From NCBI GenBank assembly GCA_963828185.1, contig CAWHDV010000002.1, positions 820,542-884,541 of the forward strand: a DNA stretch of 64,000 bases, written 5' to 3'. The notes below the pieces were generated by a model that did not search any database, was not told where the DNA came from, and saw only the letters and a list, made by a program, of their open reading frames with translations. This document shows, piece after piece, positions 1 through 10,173 of the stretch. This stretch comes from Rhodoblastus sp963828185. GTDB lineage: Bacteria; Pseudomonadota; Alphaproteobacteria; Rhizobiales; Beijerinckiaceae. How positions within the stretch are numbered: the stretch's first letter is position 1; each line of letters starts with the position of its first letter. The translations under genes were made by a program, and so were the position numbers.

Positions 1-1
1 C

Positions 2-301
2 GCGCCCTATGCCCCTTCAAGTCTTGGTATCATTTTGTCCGAGATTACCGTCAACAATACGGGCAAAATCGCAACGGTCACCTGGAGTTCTGGCCTCAAC
101 GCCACACCATATATCTGCAACGCAGTTTTTGCTCTCCCAGCAAATATGTATCAAGCAAATACGTCATATTTGCTGAGTAGCGTTTCATATAACTACGCAC
201 CAATTATTGGAAGCATGTTCACGGGCAACCTGACGATCTCAGACTCCCTTTACATGCTTCCGCGCATCTCACAGAGCGTTTCCTACACATGCCCAGGATG
301 A
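2..301 (+). CDS. TadE-like pilus assembly protein, C-terminal part
   Basis: The reading frame is open from the left window edge to a TGA at 299-301, so only the C-terminal 99 residues are seen and the start lies outside. The tail contains a pattern of the type YNYAPIIGSMFTGNLTISDSLYMLPR, typical of the extracellular part of TadE-type minor pilins in Hyphomicrobiales, where a Ser/Tyr-rich strand is followed by a hydrophobic patch and a Met-x-Pro-Arg motif. TadE proteins are membrane-anchored pseudopilins of the Flp (tight adherence) pilus. The next gene, tadG-like, overlaps this one by 13 bases, which supports a shared operon. A TTG at 35 could be read as a start but is probably internal. The family call rests on a short segment. 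Confidence 0.6.
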   Translation, partial: APYAPSSLGIILSEITVNNTGKIATVTWSSGLNATPYICNAVFALPANMYQANTSYLLSSVSYNYAPIIGSMFTGNLTISDSLYMLPRISQSVSYTCPG

Positions 302-1626
302 CGCCCATCGCCCTCGCGCGGCGAATATCGCGGCTCGTGACGACCGTTGCCGGCGACAATCGCGGCTCCTTCGTCACGCTTTTCGCAATCAGCCTCGTGC
401 CGATCGTCCTGGCCGTCGGCGTGGTGATCGATTACGGCCAGGCGAACCAGCGGAAAACCCATCTGAACGCGATCGCCGACGCCGCGGCGCTTTCGGCGGT
501 GACGAATAATGCGATGTCCTTGTCCGCCGCCGCCGCCCAGCAACTCGCTGTCACTTTTTTCAACTCGCAGGCAGCGCTTCTGTTGGGCATCACCTATAAT
601 GATAACGTGAATATTACCGTCAACGACACGCAGACGACCAACGCGAGAATTCGCAACGTCACAGTCAGCTATTCAATTCAGTCGATCAACACGTTCGCCG
701 GCATTCTCGGGCTGAGTTCGATCCCCATCGGCAACTCCGCGACCGCCAGCGCGACCTCGGCTGCGAACATCAATTTCTATCTGATGATCGACACCTCTCC
801 ATCAATGGCGATCGCGGCGACCGAGCAGGGGATAGCCACGATGGTGGCGAATACGGCGAGCCAGGGCGGCTGCGCCTTCGCCTGCCACGAGACCGATCCG
901 GCCGCGGACAATCTCGGCGATCCTAATGGCGAGGACAATTACGCCCTGGCGAGAAACCTTGGCGTCACGCTTCGCATGGACCTGGTGTCGCAAGCCGTCT
1001 CCAGCATGGTTTCGACGGCGCAAAACACGGCGCAAAACACCGGGGCCGCATACTCCATAGCAGGCTATAGCTTTGACGTCGCGGTGAACAATGTCATCCC
1101 CAAGACTTCGAACATGTCGACCGCCGCTACGGAGGCGTCGGACATTACGCCCCTGGTCGTTTACAACAACAATTGTCTTACCAAAAGCGACTGCAACAGC
1201 GACCAGGACACCAATTTCGATCTCGCGTTCGAGACCATCAACGCGGCGATGCCGAAACCCGGCAACGGCACGAACGCGCCGGGCGACACGCCGCAGGAAG
1301 TGCTTTTCATCGTCACGGATGGCGTCTCCGATGAGAGCTCCAGTGGAGCCAGGATCTATACGCCGTTCGGAGCCGACCAGACCTGGTGCAGCCAGATCAA
1401 GACGCGCGGCATTCGCATCGCCGTGCTCTACACGACTTACAATCCTTTGCCGACAAATAGCTGGTACAATACTTACATCGCCCCTGAACAAGCGTCGATC
1501 GCCACTACGGCCCAGGCCTGCGCCAGCCCAGGATTATATTACAAAGTCGACGCGGGCGGCGACATTAGCGCCGCGCTGAACGCGCTCTTCCAGACCGCCG
1601 TCGCCAGCGCCCATCTGACCGAATAG
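289..1626 (+). CDS. TadG-like Flp pilus protein with von Willebrand factor A domain
   Basis: 445 residues. Residues 23-50 form a TadE/TadG-type N-terminal membrane segment preceded by the characteristic Gly-Ser-Phe motif, followed by an alanine-rich stretch that reads like the conserved 'DAAALSA' region of putative Flp pilus assembly TadG proteins. From about residue 163 a vWA domain begins with a hydrophobic strand and a MIDAS motif Asp-Thr-Ser-Pro-Ser (168-172), a metal-binding site. Cysteine-containing loops (CAFAC, NNCLTKSDC) suggest extracytoplasmic disulfides. The ATG at 289 overlaps the end of the upstream TadE-like gene; a second in-frame ATG at 298 is possible. TadG proteins are thought to act at the envelope in Flp pilus biogenesis. 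No other tad genes follow, so this is the end of the cluster. Confidence 0.8.
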   Translation: MPRMTPIALARRISRLVTTVAGDNRGSFVTLFAISLVPIVLAVGVVIDYGQANQRKTHLNAIADAAALSAVTNNAMSLSAAAAQQLAVTFFNSQAALLLGITYNDNVNITVNDTQTTNARIRNVTVSYSIQSINTFAGILGLSSIPIGNSATASATSAANINFYLMIDTSPSMAIAATEQGIATMVANTASQGGCAFACHETDPAADNLGDPNGEDNYALARNLGVTLRMDLVSQAVSSMVSTAQNTAQNTGAAYSIAGYSFDVAVNNVIPKTSNMSTAATEASDITPLVVYNNNCLTKSDCNSDQDTNFDLAFETINAAMPKPGNGTNAPGDTPQEVLFIVTDGVSDESSSGARIYTPFGADQTWCSQIKTRGIRIAVLYTTYNPLPTNSWYNTYIAPEQASIATTAQACASPGLYYKVDAGGDISAALNALFQTAVASAHLTE

Positions 1627-1804
1627 ACGCAGATGACCGTTTCGCGCCGCTAAATCCAGCGCCGCGACCAGGGCGCGATTTCAACGCGGCGCGAACCGGG
1701 CCGGCGCGGCGATCAGCAAAGGACCTGCGAAGAAGTGCGGCGGCGGCATTGGCGTCCCTTGTCTCGCGCGTCACAATAGAACGCCGCGCCAAAGGAAAAG
1801 TGAC

Positions 1805-2237
1805 ATGGTTTTACGCGGCGAAGCCGGGGTGACGACATCGATGCAACGCTCCGCCGTCATGCGCGCCGTCAAGGGGCGCGACACGAGGCCTGAATTGCTG
1901 GTGCGCCGCCTGTTGCGCGATTTTGCGCCCGGCTACCGCCTCTGCCGGCGCGACCTGCCCGGCGCGCCCGATATCGCCTATGCCGGGCGGAAAAAGGCGA
2001 TATTCGTGCATGGCTGTTTCTGGCATGGCCACGACTGCAAGCGCGGCGCGCGCAGCCCCAAGACCAACGCCGAATACTGGCGCGCAGAAGATCGCGCGCA
2101 ATTTTGCCCGCGACGCGGCCCATCTCCAGCAATATGCCGCGCTGGGCTGGGAGATCCTCGTTATCTGGGAATGCGAGACGAAAAACGAGGCGGCGTTGGC
2201 TTTGAGGCTGCGGGATTTCATGAAGGCGGCGCCTTAG
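1805..2237 (+). pseudogene. vsr: Very short patch repair endonuclease Vsr, frameshifted
   Basis: The first ~95 residues, from ATG 1805, match the Vsr family: the N-terminal 'RSAVMRAVKGRDTRPELLVRR' region, the 'PGAPDIAY' strand with the catalytic Asp, and 'FVHGCFWHGHDC' carrying the zinc ligands and active-site histidines. The rest of the family pattern (KIARNFARDAAHLQQY, WEILVIWECETK) continues in the +1 frame to a TAG at 2235-2237. Removing one base near 2081-2090 (the cgcgcagaag stretch) restores one continuous frame of about 143 residues, the normal Vsr length. Vsr nicks T:G mismatches left by deamination of 5-methylcytosine. No cytosine methyltransferase gene is nearby, so this is an orphan copy. 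It is either a decaying gene or a sequencing indel. Confidence 0.85.
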
Positions 2238-2324
2238 CCCTTCGCATCGCTTGGAATATGGCGCGAAAAATCATAGAAGACCGCATCTTCCGTGATTATT
2301 TTCCAATTACATGGGACCGCCGCG

Positions 2325-3941
<1,617 letters not shown>

Positions 3942-3963
3942 GGTTTTTCGCAAGGAACGCGCC

Positions 3964-4410
3964 GTGCAGAGCAACGGGACGCTGGAAAGGCTCGGGAGCC
4001 TCGACCGGGAGATGATCGAACATCGCATCCGCACGATTTTCGAGCGGCGCGCGGAAGGCGATCATGCCGGCATTGTCGAATATATGGCGGAGGACATTGT
4101 CTTCAACGTGCAGGGGAGCTGGACGCTTTATCCCTTTTCGCGGCCTGCTCGCGGCAAGGCGGTTTTTGCGCAGGCGCTGGCCGCGGTCGAAGCCATGTAT
4201 GAAAACCTGGGCTCGACCATCCATGAACTGGTGATCGACGGCGAGCGCGCCGCCCTGCACCGCACGTCGAGAATGCGCAATCGCGGCTCCGGCGAAACCA
4301 GTTCCGTCGATGTCTGCGATTTCCTGCGCTTTCGCGACGGGCTGGTGATCGAATTTTCCGAATATCCGGATTCCCTCGCCATCGCCAAACTGGATGGCCG
4401 CGCGGATTGA
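3964..4410 (+). CDS. NTF2-like / SnoaL-family protein
   Basis: 148 residues from GTG 3964; a later ATG at 4012 is an alternative start. The order helix ('REMIEHRIRTIFERRAEGD'), 'MAEDIVFNVQGSW', a long strand region and 'DFLRFRDGLVIEFSEYPDS' fits the cone-shaped NTF2-like fold of the SnoaL/ketosteroid-isomerase superfamily. Members are small cyclases, isomerases, dehydrases or ligand-binding proteins, and the substrate cannot be read from the sequence. It lies 22 bases downstream of the fumarase gene on the same strand, so co-transcription is plausible but a functional link is not evident. Confidence 0.65.
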   Translation: MQSNGTLERLGSLDREMIEHRIRTIFERRAEGDHAGIVEYMAEDIVFNVQGSWTLYPFSRPARGKAVFAQALAAVEAMYENLGSTIHELVIDGERAALHRTSRMRNRGSGETSSVDVCDFLRFRDGLVIEFSEYPDSLAIAKLDGRAD

Positions 4411-4491
4411 ACCCTTTCGCAAGGCAATGATCCCTCTTCCTCCCGCGTCGAGTGAAACGGTTGGGGGCGATCCTGCGCAATTGCATGCCTA

Positions 4492-4773
4492 TCAGCGCAG
4501 GATCTCGATCCGCATCCTTCCATTGGCCTTGCGCGTCAAATGCGGGCCATGCGGCTTCGGCGCGACGGCTTTGGCGACATGCCCGCGCGAGGCATGGGAG
4601 AAAGCTTGCGACGGCGGCATTGGCGTGAGTTTTTTCGGTCCGGCCACCGGGCCGAAGGACGCAAGGCAGGCGTTGTACTTGTCGGCGTCCTTGATTGTTT
4701 CGCAGGAGTCTTCGCCAGCCCAAGCGGCTCGCGCGCCTGCAAGCATCAGCAAGAGCATCACAACCGCGCGCAT
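4492..4773 (-). CDS. Small secreted or periplasmic protein of unknown function
   Basis: 93 residues. An N-terminal signal peptide is clear: Met-Arg, a hydrophobic core Val-Val-Met-Leu-Leu-Leu-Met-Leu, and an Ala-x-Ala-type cleavage site near residue 19 (AAWAG). The mature part has two cysteines (23 and 36), a Lys/Pro/His-rich middle and a basic end. The start codon overlaps the stop of the upstream VOC gene (TGATG at 4771-4775), so translational coupling is likely. I do not recognise the family. The region reads as a fusion with the VOC protein only because of the frameshift in that gene. Confidence 0.6.
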   Translation of the reverse strand: MRAVVMLLLMLAGARAAWAGEDSCETIKDADKYNACLASFGPVAGPKKLTPMPPSQAFSHASRGHVAKAVAPKPHGPHLTRKANGRMRIEILR

Positions 4774-5538
4774 CACCTTTTCGCGGCGACCAGCGAGAAA
4801 AACGCCCCCTGCGGATCGAAAGCCTGGACGATCCAGGCGCCGCCGGGCACTTCCATCGGCCCGTTGACGATCCTGCCACCGCCCTTCTCCACCCTGGCGA
4901 TCGCCGAGTTGAGCGCCGGCACGGCGAGATAATAGTTCCAGAACGGCTTGGGCATGTGCTCGGGCCGCCGCATCATGCCGCCGACGGGCATGCCGCCGGT
5001 TGCGAAAAGCTGGTAGGTCCCCATCGGCCCCATGTCGAGGGCGTCGGCCTTGGTCCAGACCGAATCGCTGCGCGTAGAACGCGAAGGCCTTTTCGACATC
5101 GTCGGTGAAAAGCTCATGCCAGCCGACATGGCCGGGAGACATGGGCGCAACCGGCGTATGCTCGCGATGGGAAAGGTCCTGCCACAGCGCGAAAGCCGCG
5201 CCTTGCGGGTCGGCGACCACGGCGAAACGCCCCATGCCCGCCAGCGTCTCGGCGGGGCGATAAAGCTTGCCGCCGGCGGCGAGGATCTTTTCGACCTCGG
5301 CGTCGACATTGTCCGACGCGATATAGCCGAACCAGGACGGCGGCGCGCCCTGCGCCTCGGCCTCCTGCGGCAATTGCATCAGGCCGCCGGCGCCCCTGCC
5401 CTCATAGGAAAAGAAGCGATAATCGCGACCGGCCTCGCCGACCGGCGCGCAGGTCCAGCCGATGACGTCGCAGTAAAACGTCTGCGCCGCCTCGACATCG
5501 CTCGTTAGCAGTTCCACCCAGCAGAATTGGTTGGCCAT
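4773..5538 (-). pseudogene. Two-domain VOC (glyoxalase/bleomycin-resistance) protein, frameshifted
   Basis: Residues 1-~160 are in one frame: a first VOC domain (FCWVELLTSD..., GWTCAPVG, FSYEGR) and the start of a second (GHVGWHELFTDDVEKAFAFYAQRFG). The rest of the second domain (KADALDMGPMGTYQLF, MPKPFWNYYLAV, GGRIVNGPMEVPGGAW, FDPQGAFFSLV) is in another frame that ends at 4773-4775. Dropping one base at about 5058 gives the usual 'FGWTKADA' junction and a protein of about 254 residues. Two-repeat VOC proteins of this type are metal-dependent or degenerate glyoxalase-fold proteins of uncertain substrate. The gene starts 20 bases after pheT ends on the same strand. The indel may be a sequencing error or true decay. 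Confidence 0.85.
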
Positions 5539-5558
5539 GGCGCGCCTCCTGAAAAAAT

Positions 5559-7988
5559 TTATCCCCGCAGGACCGCGCCCGTCTTCTTGTTGGCCTCGGC
5601 GACGATTTTCTGCGCCACCGCCTCGATCTCCGCATCCGTCAGCGTTTTTTCGCGCGGCTGCAGCGTGACGTTGATCGCAATGGATTTCTTGCCCTCCGGC
5701 ACGCCCGGTCCGGCATAGAGATCGAACACCCCGACATTGACGACAAGATTGCGGTCCGCCGCCTGCGCCGCCTTGATGAGATCAGCGGCGCGCACAGATT
5801 GATCGACGATAAAGGCGAAATCGCGCTCGACCGGCTGGAAATCGGACAGCTCCAGACTTGGCTTGGCCCGGGTCGGCCGCGCCTTCGGCGGCGGCAAGGC
5901 GTCGAGAATGATCTCGAAGGCGACCAGCGGCCCCGCCACGTCGAAAGCCTCGAGCGCGCGCGGATGCAATTCGCCGAACCAGCCGGCGATGTTGCGCGGG
6001 CCGAATTGCAGCGTCGCCGAGCGTCCGGGATGCAGGAAGTCGGGACCGCCCGCGACGACCTGGACGGCGCCAGGGGCCACGCCGAGATTGGCCAACAGCG
6101 CGAGGACGTCGGCTTTGGCGTCGAACACATCGACCGCCGTCGCCTTGTCGGCCCAGTGGCGGCCGGCGCCCGTCGGCTTGGCGGTTCCCCGGCGCAGGCC
6201 GGCGCAAGCGATGAACTGGCCGTCCTCCGCATCCGACTTGAACACCTGGCCGGCCTCGAACAGCGCCACATCGCCGAAGCCGCGTGAAAAATTGGAGCGG
6301 GCGGCGGAAATCAGGCCCGGCAGCAGGCTCGGGCGCATGTCGGACAGGTCGGAGGCGATGGGGTTGGCCAGCGCCAGTTCGGGCGCGCCGCCGCCGAACA
6401 TTTCGGCCTGCGCCTTGGCGACGAAGGACCAGGTCACCGCTTCGACCATGCCGCGCGAGGCCAGCGCCCGTCGCGCCGTCCGCAGCCGCTTCTGCAACAA
6501 GGTGAGGACCGGGCCGGATATGGCGGCCTCGCGTTCGAGTGGCGTCGGCGTGATGCGGTCAAAACCGGCGAGGCGAACGATTTCCTCGACGAGGTCGGCC
6601 TTGCCCTCGATATCCGCCCGCCAGCTTGGCGCGCGCACATGCACGCGCGCGGCGTTGCTCATCTGCCCGGCGACGGCGAAGCCAAGCTTTTCCAGCGTTC
6701 CCGCCATCTCCGACGCGTCGAGTTTTACGCCGGTCAGCCGCTCGACCTCGCTGAAGGGGAAATCCATGGTCGCGCCGGTCTCGGGAACGTGGCCGGCGAC
6801 GAGCACGTCCGAAGGCGCGCCGCCGCAAAGGTCGAGAACCATTTGCGTCGCCATTTCGAGGCCGGGAAGCGCGAAAGCCGGATCGACGCCGCGCTCGAAG
6901 CGATAGCGGGCGTCGCTGACAATGCCGAGTTTCCGTCCGGTCTGCGCGATATTCGCCGCGTCCCAAAGCGCGGATTCGATCAGCATGTCGATGGTGCTTT
7001 CGTCGCAGCCCGTGGCGTCGCCGCCCATGATTCCGGCGAGCGATTGCGGCCCCCTGTCGTCGGCGATGACGACCATGCCTTCGTCCAGGGCATAGGTCTT
7101 GCCGTCCAGCGCATGCAGGATTTCACCCTTTGCGGCGCGGCGCACGACCAGATCGCCTGCAACCGTCGCGGCGTCGAAGACATGCAGCGGGCGGCCCTGG
7201 TCGAAGGTCATGAAATTGGTGATGTCGACCAGCGCGTTGATCGGGCGCAGGCCGATGCTCTTCAGCCTTTCCTGCAGCCATTCCGGGCTCGGGCGGTTGT
7301 TGACGCCGCGCACCAGGCGCAAGGCGAAAAGCGGCGCCAGGCCTGTGTCTTCGGGCGCGAGATCGAGCTTGGGCTGGATGGGGCATTCGAACCTGCCGGC
7401 GAGGGTGGCCGGCGCGTCGCCTTTCAGCCTGCCAAGCCCCGCCGCGGCGAGATCGCGGGCGATGCCGAAGACGCTGGCCGCGTCGGCGCGGTTGGGGGTG
7501 AGGTTGATTTCGATCAAGGGATCGTCGAGCCCGGCGAAGGCCGCATAGGACTGGCCGACCGGCGCGTCGGGGCTCAGTTCGAAAATGCCGGACAAATCGC
7601 CTTCAAGGCCGAGTTCTTCCGGCGAGCACATCATGCCGCCGGATTCGACGCCGCGAATGACGCCCTTGGCGATGGTGATATTCTTGGCCGGGATGTGCGT
7701 GCCCGGCGCGGCGAACACGGTTTTCAACCCCGCCCGCGCGTTGGGAGCCCCGCATACAACTTGCAAGGGCGCGGCGTCGCCGACATTGACCTGGCAAACC
7801 CTGAGACGGTCGGCGTTGGGATGCTGGACCGCCTCGATGATTTCGGCGACGCGGAAGGCGGCGAGTTTTTGCGCGGGATTGTCGACATGCTCGACCTCGA
7901 GCCCGATCCGGGTCAGCGTCTCGACGATCACATCGAGCGGGGCCTCGGTTTCGAGATGGGTTTTCAGCCAGGACAGGGTGAATTTCAT
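5559..7988 (-). CDS. pheT: Phenylalanine--tRNA ligase, beta subunit
   Basis: 809 residues, the normal size. PheT pairs with PheS in an alpha2beta2 enzyme that charges tRNA-Phe. Visible domains in order: N-terminal B1/EMAP-like tRNA-binding region (VNVGDAAPLQVVCGAPNAR, about 40-150), B3/B4 editing domain (about 210-390), B5 DNA-binding-like domain, the catalytic-like core (about 470-690) and the C-terminal ferredoxin-like anticodon-binding domain (FQPVERDFAFIVDQ... to the end). It lies downstream of pheS with a 98-base gap that contains an inverted repeat, in the conserved infC-rpmI-rplT-pheS-pheT order. Confidence 0.97.
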   Translation of the reverse strand: MKFTLSWLKTHLETEAPLDVIVETLTRIGLEVEHVDNPAQKLAAFRVAEIIEAVQHPNADRLRVCQVNVGDAAPLQVVCGAPNARAGLKTVFAAPGTHIPAKNITIAKGVIRGVESGGMMCSPEELGLEGDLSGIFELSPDAPVGQSYAAFAGLDDPLIEINLTPNRADAASVFGIARDLAAAGLGRLKGDAPATLAGRFECPIQPKLDLAPEDTGLAPLFALRLVRGVNNRPSPEWLQERLKSIGLRPINALVDITNFMTFDQGRPLHVFDAATVAGDLVVRRAAKGEILHALDGKTYALDEGMVVIADDRGPQSLAGIMGGDATGCDESTIDMLIESALWDAANIAQTGRKLGIVSDARYRFERGVDPAFALPGLEMATQMVLDLCGGAPSDVLVAGHVPETGATMDFPFSEVERLTGVKLDASEMAGTLEKLGFAVAGQMSNAARVHVRAPSWRADIEGKADLVEEIVRLAGFDRITPTPLEREAAISGPVLTLLQKRLRTARRALASRGMVEAVTWSFVAKAQAEMFGGGAPELALANPIASDLSDMRPSLLPGLISAARSNFSRGFGDVALFEAGQVFKSDAEDGQFIACAGLRRGTAKPTGAGRHWADKATAVDVFDAKADVLALLANLGVAPGAVQVVAGGPDFLHPGRSATLQFGPRNIAGWFGELHPRALEAFDVAGPLVAFEIILDALPPPKARPTRAKPSLELSDFQPVERDFAFIVDQSVRAADLIKAAQAADRNLVVNVGVFDLYAGPGVPEGKKSIAINVTLQPREKTLTDAEIEAVAQKIVAEANKKTGAVLRG

Positions 7989-8014
7989 TGTTGTGTCTCG
8001 ACGTTTGTCCCGCC

Positions 8015-8072
8015 GTCATTGCGAGGAGCGAAGCGACGAAGCAATCCAGCTTCGCTCCGCTCGCAATGACGC
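8015..8072. repeat. REP-like palindromic intergenic repeat
   Basis: An inverted repeat sits between pheS and pheT. Left arm CGTCATTGCGAG at 8015-8026 and right arm CTCGCAATGACG at 8061-8072 are exact complements, and the interior (agcgaagcgacgaagcaatcc...) continues partial pairing. The 'GTCATTGCGAGCGAAGCGAAGCAATCC' type of element is a dispersed extragenic palindrome seen in many proteobacterial genomes. It could form a hairpin in the pheS-pheT transcript. Confidence 0.75.
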
Positions 8073-8086
8073 GAGCGCGAAAAAAT

Positions 8087-9169
8087 TCAGCTCGACAGCC
8101 CGCCCGCCAGCGTCGGCAGATCAAGCGGGCGGAAACCGTAATGCTGGAGCCAGCGCACGTCCGCCTCGAAGAAGGCGCGCAGGTCCGGCAGGCCGTATTT
8201 CAGCATGGCGATGCGGTCGATGCCCATGCCCCAGGCGAAGCCCTGGTACTCGTCCGGGTCAATGCCGCAATTGCGCAGGACGTTGGGATGCACCATGCCG
8301 CAGCCGAGAATCTCCAGCCAGTCCTGTCCCTCGCCGAAGCGCATCTCGCCGCCCTTGCGCGAGCACTGGATATCGACTTCGGCGGACGGCTCGGTGAAGG
8401 GGAAGAAGCTCGGACGAAAGCGCATTTTCACATTCGGCACCTCGAAGAACGTCTTGCAGAATTCCTCGAAAATCCATTTCAGATGGCCCATATGCGCCTT
8501 GCGGTCGATGACGAGTTCCTCGACCTGATGGAACATCGGCGTATGCGTCTGGTCGGAATCGCAGCGATAGGTGCGGCCGGGGCAGATCACGCGGATCGGC
8601 GGCGGGTTCTTCAGCATGGTGCGCACCTGCACCGGCGAAGTATGGGTGCGCAGCAGTTTTCGCGTCCCGTCTTCCTTGCGGTTGAAAAAGAACGTGTCGT
8701 GCATTTCCCGCGCCGGATGTCCGGGCGGAAAATTCAGCTTGGTGAAGTTGAAATCGTCGCTTTCGACATCCGGCCCTTCGGCGATGGAAAAGCCCATGTC
8801 GCTGAAGATGGCCGTGAGTTCGTCCATCACCTGGCTGATCGGATGGATGCGGCCGCTCTCGAGCGCCGAGGCGCGCGCCGGCAGCGTCACGTCGAGCGTC
8901 TCGCTCGCCAGCCGGGCCGCCAAAGCCGCCTCCTTCAGCACGTTTTTCCGCGAAGCCAGCGCCTCCGCGACCTTTTCCTTCAGCGCGTTGATTTTCGCGC
9001 CTTCAGTCTTGCGCTCGTCGGGCGACATCTTGCCGAGCGTCGCCAGCAAAGCCGAGATCGAGCCCTTTTTGCCCAAGGTCCCGACGCGGACCGTTTCCAG
9101 CGCCGTTTCGTCGCCGGCGGCGTCGATCGCGGCGAGGGTTTCGTTTTCGAGTAGGGCGAGATCGTTCAT
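8087..9169 (-). CDS. pheS: Phenylalanine--tRNA ligase, alpha subunit
   Basis: 360 residues, full length. The N-terminal coiled coil (about 1-90) binds tRNA. The class II catalytic core follows with motif 2 (LLRTHTSPVQVRTM, PGRTYRCDSDQTHTPMFHQVEE) and motif 3 (GMGIDRIAMLKYGLPDLRAF). It forms an alpha2beta2 enzyme with PheT. It follows rplT, from which it is separated by a terminator, so pheST may be partly uncoupled from infC-rpmI-rplT. Confidence 0.97.
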   Translation of the reverse strand: MNDLALLENETLAAIDAAGDETALETVRVGTLGKKGSISALLATLGKMSPDERKTEGAKINALKEKVAEALASRKNVLKEAALAARLASETLDVTLPARASALESGRIHPISQVMDELTAIFSDMGFSIAEGPDVESDDFNFTKLNFPPGHPAREMHDTFFFNRKEDGTRKLLRTHTSPVQVRTMLKNPPPIRVICPGRTYRCDSDQTHTPMFHQVEELVIDRKAHMGHLKWIFEEFCKTFFEVPNVKMRFRPSFFPFTEPSAEVDIQCSRKGGEMRFGEGQDWLEILGCGMVHPNVLRNCGIDPDEYQGFAWGMGIDRIAMLKYGLPDLRAFFEADVRWLQHYGFRPLDLPTLAGGLSS

Positions 9170-9241
9170 CGCGAAAAAATCCGTGCGGAAACCGAGGAAG
9201 CACGCGCGTCATGCCATGCGCGGGCGCGTCTGAAAAGCAAA

Positions 9242-9267
9242 AAAGCCCGCCTGTCACGGCGGGCTTT
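9242..9267 (-). terminator. Intrinsic terminator after rplT
   Basis: The stem AAAGCCCGCC (9242-9251) pairs with GGCGGGCTTT (9258-9267) around a six-base loop. Read on the minus strand it is followed by a T-rich tract (TTTTTTGCTTTT). It lies 23 bases past the end of rplT. Confidence 0.85.
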
Positions 9268-9289
9268 CCTGAAATTCAGGCGGAGCAGC

Positions 9290-9667
9290 TCAGGCGGCGG
9301 CGGTCGCCTGGGCCGGCAGAGCGGCCTTGGCCTTCTCGACGATCGCCTTGAAGGTGGCCGGCTCGGAGATGGCCAGTTCCGACAGGACCTTGCGGTCCAC
9401 TTCGACGCCCGCCTTGGCGAGGCCGTCGATGAAGCGCGAATAGGTCAGGCCGAATTCGCGCACGGCGGCGTTGAGGCGCTGGATCCACAGGGCGCGGAAG
9501 GTGCGCTTCTTGGCGCGGCGGTCGCGCGTGGCGTATTGCATCGAGCGATCGACGGCCGCCTTGGCGGCGCGGATCGTGTTCTTGCGGCGGCCGTAAAAAC
9601 CCTTGGCGGCCTTGAATGTCTTCTTGTGCTTGGCGTGCGAGGTGACGCCGCGTTTGACGCGAGCCAT
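9290..9667 (-). CDS. rplT: 50S ribosomal protein L20
   Basis: 125 residues. The start 'MARVKRGVTSHAKHKK' and the 'GFYGRRKN', 'RDRRAKKRTFRALWIQRLNAA' and 'YSRFIDGL' blocks are diagnostic of bacterial L20, an early assembly protein of the large subunit that binds 23S rRNA through its basic N-terminal extension. The Ala-rich C-terminal tail is common in alphaproteobacteria. It lies in the rpmI-rplT pair, 95 bases after rpmI. Confidence 0.97.
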   Translation of the reverse strand: MARVKRGVTSHAKHKKTFKAAKGFYGRRKNTIRAAKAAVDRSMQYATRDRRAKKRTFRALWIQRLNAAVREFGLTYSRFIDGLAKAGVEVDRKVLSELAISEPATFKAIVEKAKAALPAQATAAA

Positions 9668-9762
9668 GGATGATCTCCAGAAACGTTAGAATTAGCAGAC
9701 AGGCTGGGCGCGTTGCCGAAAAGTCTCAGACTTTTCGGACAAGAACATGCCTCTTGGAATGT

Positions 9763-9963
9763 TCAGCCGTTGGGCAGGAAGTATTTCTTCACGTTGTCGC
9801 CGTCCGTCTTGAACATGACGTTGGTGCCGCGAAGGTTCCGGATCTGCTTTTTCGTGCGTTTGATCATGCCGTGGCGCTTGCCGCGCTGGGCGTAGACCAC
9901 CTTGCCGGTGCCGGTGATCTTGAAGCGCTTTTTCGCGCCCGATTTGGTCTTCAGCTTGGGCAT
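9763..9963 (-). CDS. rpmI: 50S ribosomal protein L35
   Basis: 66 residues, starting 'MPKLKTKSGAKKRFKITGTGKV', the L35 signature, and ending in 'VKKYFLPNG'. It is strongly basic. It is the first gene after infC in the conserved infC-rpmI-rplT cluster. The 210-base gap from infC holds a strong hairpin and a promoter-like sequence, so rpmI-rplT may have their own promoter. Confidence 0.97.
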   Translation of the reverse strand: MPKLKTKSGAKKRFKITGTGKVVYAQRGKRHGMIKRTKKQIRNLRGTNVMFKTDGDNVKKYFLPNG

Positions 9964-10082
9964 TTTGCTCTCTCTTTGGTTTGGGCGCTGACGCGCTCAT
10001 GGCCTTGCGGCCTCTTTTCGCAAAACGAGCGAAATGATCCGCCACGGCAGCCCTTTACTGGCCGGGCGGATCGAAGGCGCGC

Positions 10083-10111
10083 TTATAAGGGATAATGCGG
10101 CAGAAAAGCAA
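10083..10111 (-). promoter_or_regulatory. Candidate sigma-70-type promoter for rpmI-rplT
   Basis: Read on the minus strand: TTGCTT (10111-10106), 17 bases, then TTATAA (10088-10083). It lies just after the infC-distal hairpin and about 120 bases upstream of rpmI. Both hexamers are close to consensus, but no start site is known. Confidence 0.4.
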
Positions 10112-10112
10112 G

Positions 10113-10146
10113 GGCCTTGTCGCCGCCATCACGCGGCGACAAGGCC
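10113..10146 (-). terminator. Terminator-like hairpin between infC and rpmI
   Basis: A perfect 14-base-pair stem, GGCCTTGTCGCCGC (10113-10126) with GCGGCGACAAGGCC (10133-10146), has a six-base loop. On the minus strand it is followed by CTTGCTTTTCTG, a weak T tract. It is either a terminator or an attenuator for infC. Confidence 0.7.
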
Positions 10147-10173
10147 AGCTTTCGCGCCTATCCGCCGAGAAAC

